Assembly (NCBI GenBank): GCA_045805565.1
Contig: JBJMKZ010000025.1
Coordinates: 157,272 to 221,271, forward strand
Reading direction: 5' to 3'
DNA from: DATAEY01 sp045805565
GTDB taxonomy: Bacteria > Actinomycetota > Thermoleophilia > Solirubrobacterales > Solirubrobacteraceae
DNA length: 64,000 nt
Below, piece by piece: positions 59,684-64,000 of this stretch (the first letter of the stretch is position 1; each line of letters begins with the position of its first letter). A model generated the notes under the pieces. It did no database searches. It was not told where the DNA came from and worked only from the letters and a program-made list of their open reading frames with translations. Both the position numbers and the translations under genes were made by a program.

Positions 59684-59850
59684 CGCTGACCGTCCAAGGA
59701 TGTGCGCCAACCCGCGCGGGAAGGCCGCCAGTGGGCTTGGCGCGCCACCTCGGCATCGGTGATGCGCAGGCTCTCTATGTCAGCCGTGACCACCGCCCCG
59801 AGCTGCCTGATCGCGTCCTCCAGGGCCGCTACGCGCTGCTCCAGCGTCAT
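59680..59850 (-). CDS. 56-residue coiled-coil protein, second gene of the mini-operon
   Basis: The ATG at 59850 follows GGAG and overlaps the upstream stop by ATGA. The sequence opens with a heptad helix (MTLEQRVAALEDAIRQLGAV), continues with ADIESLRITDAEVARQAH and ends with a basic tail. Both flanking overlaps are four bases, so all three genes appear co-translated. The pattern resembles small accessory proteins of integrative elements; function unknown. Confidence 0.6.
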   Translation of the reverse strand: MTLEQRVAALEDAIRQLGAVVTADIESLRITDAEVARQAHWRPSRAGWRTSLDGQR

Positions 59851-60017
59851 GGCTTCTCCGTCCTCTGCTCGGGGGTGTAGTGCTGAGGGGCGACCGCGAG
59901 GAGACGTCCGATCCGCTCGCTGAACCCTTCGCGGTCGGGTTGGGGAACCGGAAACCCGCGCTCGTCGAACTGGAGCGGGTGTGCGGCTGGTCTCCGGCCT
60001 CGGTCGTACTCAGTCAA
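59847..60017 (-). CDS. 56-residue protein, first gene of the mini-operon
   Basis: The frame opens just after a stop and the only usable start is TTG 60017. It encodes LTEYDRGRRPAAHPLQFDE then RGFPVPQPDREGFSERIGRLL and a short tail. The FDERGFPVPQ...F.ERIGRLL core looks like a real fold and resembles small proteins I associate with actinobacterial mobile elements; I cannot verify this here. Its TGA overlaps the next ATG. Confidence 0.55.
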   Translation of the reverse strand: MTEYDRGRRPAAHPLQFDERGFPVPQPDREGFSERIGRLLAVAPQHYTPEQRTEKP

Positions 60018-60308
60018 AAGCGTGGGCCGACTGTCGCGGTGGCTACTGCTTACGCATGCAAGCTATGCGCCGGTTGGGCCATCCACATCCGAGCTACGCC
60101 CGGTTTCAGGGTCGGTAGAAAGTACGGTTTTGACGACCCCGCGAGCATGCATCGGGGCGCCTGGCAGCTCTGCGTCAGTCCAGTGCGCAGCGTGCCCCTT
60201 CGATGGGCGTCGAATCCGAGGCCCGTAGCAGGTCTCAGTTACCGAGGGCGCCGCCCAAGTGTCGCGCTTTCTTTTCTTGCCGACGGGCCCCTCATCCATC
60301 TTCGGGAG
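60018..60308. other. Non-coding or degenerate stretch beside the tRNA scar
   Basis: Base composition is visibly less GC-biased than the surrounding genes. One 78-codon frame (60063-60299, minus) starts with ATG but has no ribosome site or recognisable pattern, so it is not called. The region may be decayed element DNA. Confidence 0.45.
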
Positions 60309-60349
60309 CGCGCCCGAGAGGAATCGACCTCTGGCCTTCGGTCCGTACG
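60309..60349 (-). pseudogene. tRNA-Arg 3'-half fragment (integration scar), copy B
   Basis: On the minus strand the sequence reads CGGACCGAAGGCC, then T-stem AGAGG/CCTCT, then the acceptor strand CGGGCGC and discriminator G. That is the part of a tRNA-Arg from the anticodon loop to the 3' end. The T loop has lost one base (TCGATT instead of seven bases) and there is no matching 5' half upstream. Confidence 0.7.
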
Positions 60350-60383
60350 TACCTGTGAGCCGTTCTGTGTCGCCCGCGCGCGC

Positions 60384-61133
60384 CTACCCCGGCTCGGGCA
60401 GCAGCCGGTCGACGAGCTCGAGGGCCGGGCGGCCCTCGAACAGGGGCAGGGCGTCGGGGCGATAGAGGATCAGGGCCAGGCTGGGCGCAACCATGAAGTC
60501 CGCGGCGTTTAGCTGCGCTTCGCCGAGGACCCCGTCGGCGATCCAGGCGTCGATCCGGTCGAGCATCGCGGGAAGGTCGGCGAGGAGCTCGCGCTCCGCG
60601 GCGGTGCCGGCGGCGAACACGCGTCCGATCTGCGGCATGATCAGGCGCCGCGTGAGGGTGCGCCGGTACAGCAGATAGCCCATTCGGCCGTCCGCGGCCG
60701 AGCGGCTGGACCCCGCCGGGTCGCGCACCGCCCAGGCCAGGGCGATCCGGCGGGCGGCCATCTGAAGCGTCTCGTTCGCCCAGCGCTCGGCCTCCTCAAC
60801 CGCGCGCCGCCGTCCGGGGTCGGCTGGGAACAGCGACGGCTCGGGGTGGCGATCGTCCAGGAAGCGGGCGATCTGGCGATTGGTCGAGACCCGCTGGCCG
60901 TCGCAGGCGAGCGCCGGGACGGTCGCGAGAAGATCGCCGATGCGGATCCCAAGCGTGCGCAGTGTGCCCGCGGTGCGCGTCTCCCCGCCGGCGTCGAACC
61001 CGCGCAACCGCACCGCCAGCGGATGCAGCAAGGTGACCACGTCGACGCGTCGGTAGGAGACCTGTTTGTGCTCGAGCATGAGGATCGCCGAGCGGCAGGC
61101 GTGTGAGCCGGGGATGACGTAGAGCCTGTACAT
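60384..61133 (-). CDS. Glutathione S-transferase-like protein
   Basis: The 249-residue protein has a thioredoxin-fold N-terminal domain (MYRLYVIPGSHACRSAILMLEHKQVSYRRVDV ... TVPALACDGQRVSTNRQIARFLDDRHP) with the cis-proline in TVPAL. A helical C-terminal domain follows (LNAADFMVAPSLALILYRPD). Actinobacteria lack glutathione, so a mycothiol- or other thiol-linked role is possible. Its start codon lies inside the TetR-type palindrome. Confidence 0.85.
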   Translation of the reverse strand: MYRLYVIPGSHACRSAILMLEHKQVSYRRVDVVTLLHPLAVRLRGFDAGGETRTAGTLRTLGIRIGDLLATVPALACDGQRVSTNRQIARFLDDRHPEPSLFPADPGRRRAVEEAERWANETLQMAARRIALAWAVRDPAGSSRSAADGRMGYLLYRRTLTRRLIMPQIGRVFAAGTAAERELLADLPAMLDRIDAWIADGVLGEAQLNAADFMVAPSLALILYRPDALPLFEGRPALELVDRLLPEPG

Positions 61134-61154
61134 ACTGACTGGCCAGTCGGTATG
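61131..61154. promoter_or_regulatory. 24-bp TetR operator overlapping the GST start codon
   Basis: The half-sites CATACTGACTGG and CCAGTCGGTATG form a 24-base inverted repeat with a single mismatched pair. The first three bases are the complement of the GST ATG, and the TetR gene begins 9 bases after the other end. Confidence 0.85.
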
Positions 61155-61162
61155 CTACCCGG

Positions 61163-61846
61163 ATGGTCCAGAGGGTAAAACCCAGAGCGGGACGACCTCG
61201 TGGGCCGCGCCTCGACCGGCGCACTCGCGCCGCTCGGGCGCAGGACCGTGAGGGTCGTGACGAGCTCCTGACAGCGGCGCTGCGGGTGTTCGCCTCCCGG
61301 GGCTACCGGGATGCTGGCGTTGACGAGATCGCCGCCGCGGCGGGCTACTCGAAAGGGGCGCTCTATTGGCACTTCCGGGGCAAGGAGGAACTGCTGGTGG
61401 CGCTGCTCGAGGAGCACATCGACGCGCCGATGCGCGAGATGGTCGCGCTGCTGGAGTCGGCGCCGCCCGAACGCGACATGTCGGTGGAGGCAAGCCGGGA
61501 GTTCGCTCGGCGGCTCAGCAAGCGGCGCGACGCCGTGCTGCTCGAGCGCGAGTACTGGAGCCTCGCGATCCGCGATCCCGAGCTGCGCGCCCGCTACGCC
61601 GAGCGCCAGAGGGAGCTTCGCGGCGCCCTCGCCGGCGCGCTGGAGGCGCGGGCGCGCCACCTCGGAACCCCCGAGCTCCCGATGCCGGCGCAAGACGTCG
61701 CTCGCATCGTGATGAGCATCATCGGCGGGCTCACAGTCGAGGAGCTGATCGAGCCGGGATCGGTTCGCCCCGAGCTCCTCGGCGAGACCCTCGCCCTCGT
61801 CTACGCCGGCCTTGTGGCACGCGCGCAAGCGCGGACTCCCTCCTGA
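61163..61846 (+). CDS. TetR-family regulator
   Basis: The 227-residue protein has a basic, Pro/Arg-rich N-terminal extension before a TetR domain (GRDELLTAALRVFASRGYRDAGVDEIAAAAGYSKGALYWHFRGKEELLVALLEEHI). The C-terminal domain resembles the AcrR-like TetR_C group (REYWSLAIRDPELRARYAERQ). It is divergent from the GST gene and is followed by the deazaflavin-type gene on the same strand, so it probably controls both. Confidence 0.93.
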   Translation: MVQRVKPRAGRPRGPRLDRRTRAARAQDREGRDELLTAALRVFASRGYRDAGVDEIAAAAGYSKGALYWHFRGKEELLVALLEEHIDAPMREMVALLESAPPERDMSVEASREFARRLSKRRDAVLLEREYWSLAIRDPELRARYAERQRELRGALAGALEARARHLGTPELPMPAQDVARIVMSIIGGLTVEELIEPGSVRPELLGETLALVYAGLVARAQARTPS

Positions 61847-61914
61847 GCTCTGCCGACCAGGGCGGGGCAAGGGGCGCTGCTGGGTTCCCAGACTCATCCT
61901 ATGATCGAGTGCCG

Positions 61915-62400
61915 ATGCGCCTCTACCGCGACCTGTTCATCCGTCTGGGGCGAGCCCGGTGGTTCTCCTGGCTGTCGATTCACCTGCTGGTACCGATCGA
62001 CCGCTTCTGCTACCGGCGCAGCGGCGGGCGCTTCTCGCTGCTGCACTTCGGTCGCCGGCGCGAGCCGGCGCTGCAGACCCTGCTGCTGACCACGAGGGGG
62101 CGCAAGAGCGGACACCCCAGGACCACCCCGGTCCTATACCTCCAGGATGACGACCAGCTGGTGGTTGTCGGCTCCAACTTCGGCCAGGGCCGTCATCCCG
62201 CTTGGTCGGCGAACCTGCTGGCCGACCCTCACGCCTGGGTCCAGATACGCGATCGCCGCCAGGAAGTCACCGCGCGCCTGGCCACCGACGAGGAGAAGGC
62301 GGCGCTGTGGCCCACGCTGCTGGAGCTATATCCGCCGTGGCAGGCCTACACCGAACGCACCGACCGCCAGTTTCGGGCCTTCTTGCTCGAGCCGGCCTGA
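61915..62400 (+). CDS. Deazaflavin (F420)-dependent nitroreductase-family protein
   Basis: The 161-residue protein has the split-barrel signature of the DDN/F420 family: LLLTTRGRKSGHPRTTPVLYLQDDDQLVVVGSNFGQGRHPAWSANLLADPHAWVQI, and YTERTDRQF near the end. The RKSG and GSNFGQ-HPAW motifs contact the F420 cofactor in relatives. An alternative GTG start lies two codons upstream. It probably reduces nitro- or quinone-type compounds. Confidence 0.92.
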   Translation: MRLYRDLFIRLGRARWFSWLSIHLLVPIDRFCYRRSGGRFSLLHFGRRREPALQTLLLTTRGRKSGHPRTTPVLYLQDDDQLVVVGSNFGQGRHPAWSANLLADPHAWVQIRDRRQEVTARLATDEEKAALWPTLLELYPPWQAYTERTDRQFRAFLLEPA

Positions 62401-62441
62401 GGTGACGCGCATCGTCGTCATCGCGGGCAGCCTGCGCCAGG

Positions 62442-62483
62442 CGCGCCCGACAGGATTCGAACCTGTGACCTTCGGTTCCGTAG
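62442..62483 (-). pseudogene. tRNA-Arg 3'-half fragment (integration scar), copy A
   Basis: The minus strand reads CTACGGA (anticodon loop), ACCGA (3' anticodon stem), AGGTC (variable), ACAGG-TTCGAAT-CCTGT (perfect T arm), CGGGCGC (acceptor 3' strand) and G. The preceding bases do not pair as a 5' anticodon stem and no GCGCCCG acceptor strand occurs upstream, so only the 3' half of a tRNA-Arg is present. This is the portion used as attB by many integrases. Confidence 0.8.
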
Positions 62484-62784
62484 GGAGATCCCGACCATAT
62501 CCGCGAGGGACCGCTACCGGCCGAAAGCGCCCGATTAGCAGGTGATTCAACTGCCGCTAGGAGCCGCTACGGACCGGGAGATTCCGGAGCGATAAGGGCG
62601 AAGCAAGGGCGGCTATTGATCGCCACTTGGCAGAGAGTCGGATGGACGGGGCTGCTGGCCTTAGCCGTTTGATTCGTCCGCTTCTGGGAAATCACGGTCG
62701 AAACGGAGTACCAGGAGTGTGCGCCAGCGTGTCTTCGGAGGGACACGCCTGGGCACCCGGTTGTCCACCGAAGGAGGAGACTTG
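62484..62784. other. Spacer right of tRNA scar A
   Basis: There is no convincing gene on either strand. It ends in a strong ribosome site (GAAGGAGGAGA) for the secreted-protein gene that follows. GC content looks lower than in the core genes to the left. Confidence 0.5.
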
Positions 62785-63252
62785 ATGAGGCGGCTGATTG
62801 GGGTTCTCGCGCTGCTCGTAATTTGCGCTTGTCCTAGCAGCGCGCTCGCGGCCCAATCTGACATTGCGAGGGGGGCCGGGGAGGTGGGGCCTATTGCACC
62901 CAGCAAATTCCGCTTTGCGGCGCGGAGTGGGCCGCTCGGTGAGGATCCGTCCGGCACTATGTCGCTCCAGACAAACGCCTTCACGGTCGAGGCGCGCGTC
63001 ACGTGTCTAGCCGTGCTCGGCAACGTCGCCGGGATGCTCGGCGATGTCACGCGCGCCGAGGGCATCCCGGCCGAGACACTCGAGTTCCGGGTCCAGGACA
63101 ATGGCCCCCACCAGCCAGACGGATTCTCCTACGCCGTCCATCCCACGAACGATCCGCCCCTGCCTGGAGGGGTGTTCTGCGCGCCTATACCACCACCGCC
63201 TGCCCAGGTTCTCGTTCGGGGGAATATTCTGGTGCGCGACGCTGTGCCTTAG
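62785..63252 (+). CDS. Small secreted protein, unknown function
   Basis: Start ATG 62785 is fixed by GAAGGAGGAGA, about 4-6 bases upstream. The 155-residue product has a signal peptide (MRRLIGVLALLVICACPSSALAA). The mature part carries SKFRFAARSGPLGEDPSGTM, VEARVTCLAVLGNVAGMLG, EFRVQDNGPHQPDGFSY and ends VRGNILVRDAVP. I recognise this pattern from hypothetical secreted actinobacterial proteins; it has one conserved pair of cysteines. Confidence 0.75.
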   Translation: MRRLIGVLALLVICACPSSALAAQSDIARGAGEVGPIAPSKFRFAARSGPLGEDPSGTMSLQTNAFTVEARVTCLAVLGNVAGMLGDVTRAEGIPAETLEFRVQDNGPHQPDGFSYAVHPTNDPPLPGGVFCAPIPPPPAQVLVRGNILVRDAVP

Positions 63253-63493
63253 CGGGCAGCGGTTCGGCAACCGCTCTCCGGCGACCGGCTCGGCGGTGTA
63301 CCGCTTAGCTTCCCGGTGCCGCGTTCTGAGTAGCCGAGGATCCGGGAACCAGCTTGACCACCGCCCAGAACTCGGCTGGCTGACCGCGAAACTCGTCGAG
63401 GGGGCGCATGGCTCGCCCCCACTCTGGCATAGGGCCGAGATCCCGCGACGGGCAACTAGATCTCTCGGGTCCGGCCTAGAAGCCGCCAACAGG

Positions 63494-63913
63494 TCAGTCT
63501 TCGCAGACTCGCTGCGGATGGGCGAGCCGGGTCCCGTAAGCCGTCGTCACCCGAACGCTCGTATAGAGCCGCCGGTGACAGAAGTCCGGGCGAAGACCGA
63601 AGGCAGTTACGCGCGCCGCGATATGCGCGAAGGGCAGGTGGAATCCGCGGTCGATCCCGATCGCGTAGGCGGTCGGTCGGCCCCATGAGCGCCAGCGAAG
63701 CCCCGCCAGGTTGACGCCCTGAGAGAAGGACGCGCGGGGCGGCAGGACCGTGCAGGTCAGAGGCGCCCGTCGGACCAGCGGGTTCCCGGTCAGCGGCGAG
63801 TTGCAGACGATCGCTGCGGGTGCCGGGGTGACCGCGCGCGCCGCGGCGCCGAACGGCTGCACCGCGACCACGAACATCGCGATCCAGGTCAGCGCCAGGT
63901 ATCTCGCCCGCAT
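63494..63913 (-). CDS. Small secreted protein, unknown function
   Basis: The 139-residue protein has a signal peptide (MRARYLALTWIAMFVVAVQPFGAAARA). The mature domain has four cysteines (VCNSPL, LTCTVL, FCHRRL, RVCED), likely two disulfides, and a WRSWG/FGLRPDFCHRRLYTSVRVTT core. No family recognised. It ends the window's right side with only non-coding DNA beyond it. Confidence 0.65.
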   Translation of the reverse strand: MRARYLALTWIAMFVVAVQPFGAAARAVTPAPAAIVCNSPLTGNPLVRRAPLTCTVLPPRASFSQGVNLAGLRWRSWGRPTAYAIGIDRGFHLPFAHIAARVTAFGLRPDFCHRRLYTSVRVTTAYGTRLAHPQRVCED

Positions 63914-64000
63914 CTCGCTGCCGCGGCCTACGATCTTCTGCTCGTCTAACTCGTGCCGCCGCCTGGCGGGCCATCGAGTGCGTGAACCACGAGGCTCTTG

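Noticed and set aside
60063..60299. 78-codon minus-strand frame beside the tRNA scar
   Set aside because: No ribosome site, no structural pattern, and it does not join the ATGA chain of the neighbouring mini-operon.
62430..62560. Complete or intron-containing tRNA-Arg at 62.4 kb
   Set aside because: No 5' acceptor strand (GCGCCCG), D arm or 5' anticodon stem exists upstream; only the 3' half fits.
1..64000. CRISPR arrays, insertion sequences, transposases, integrases
   Set aside because: No regularly spaced repeats and no recombinase motifs were seen; the only mobile-element evidence is the tRNA scars and the small genes beside them.

Overview
The window is high-GC bacterial DNA packed with genes, with GTG and TTG starts common and genes on both strands. 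Its protein families point to an actinobacterium, most likely of the Thermoleophilia/Solirubrobacterales type: a giant AAA regulator with a distinctive C-terminal domain, a deazaflavin (F420)-type nitroreductase, an ECF42-type sigma factor with a DGPF partner, a LipD-like serine hydrolase, an MptB-like membrane mannosyltransferase and many single-gene ArsR/TetR switches. The lineage is an inference from family content; no rRNA or ribosomal protein gene is present to anchor it.

0-14.8 kb: a pair for lactate/pyruvate oxidation (FAD-linked D-lactate dehydrogenase-like protein running off the left edge, plus a PoxB-like ThDP enzyme), CorA, small membrane proteins, a 700-residue coiled-coil protein, an alcohol dehydrogenase, a ChaB-domain protein, a secreted zinc-metallopeptidase-like protein, YceI, and an acetyltransferase coupled by ATGA overlap to a PLP decarboxylase that carries a C-terminal cyclic-nucleotide-binding domain.

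14.8-34 kb: the 1129-residue ATP-binding regulator, an FAD desaturase-like oxidoreductase, a serine hydrolase, an operon of DUF2231 and other membrane proteins ending in an apparent DUF4396-alpha/beta-hydrolase fusion, a DMT exporter, FHA and MFS proteins, and a run of three secreted hydrolases (S15-type peptidase, GH27 alpha-galactosidase, metallophosphoesterase). A tRNA-Ser(GGA) follows.

34-47.4 kb: mannosyltransferase with coupled lipoprotein, a stand-alone cNMP-binding protein, cupins, glyoxalase-fold proteins, several GNAT acetyltransferases, an ArsR/MFS efflux switch with a paired operator, the ECF42-like sigma factor with its DGPF partner, and tRNA-Ser(CGA).

47.4-59.4 kb: TadA, subtilisin, universal stress proteins with a 27-residue membrane peptide, an ArsR regulator with a CmtR-like cysteine pair, an epimerase, PlsC, a DJ-1 family protein, a formaldehyde-dehydrogenase-like enzyme, STAS, a Baeyer-Villiger-type monooxygenase facing a TetR gene across a perfect palindrome, and a secreted endonuclease/phosphatase.

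59.4-64 kb looks different. It holds three tiny genes joined by ATGA overlaps, two degenerate copies of the 3' half of a tRNA-Arg gene (60.31 and 62.44 kb) that look like integration scars, a GST-like/TetR/F420-type cassette between them, and secreted proteins of unknown function to the right. This is the most likely site of horizontally acquired DNA. No CRISPR array, insertion sequence, integrase or transposase was seen.
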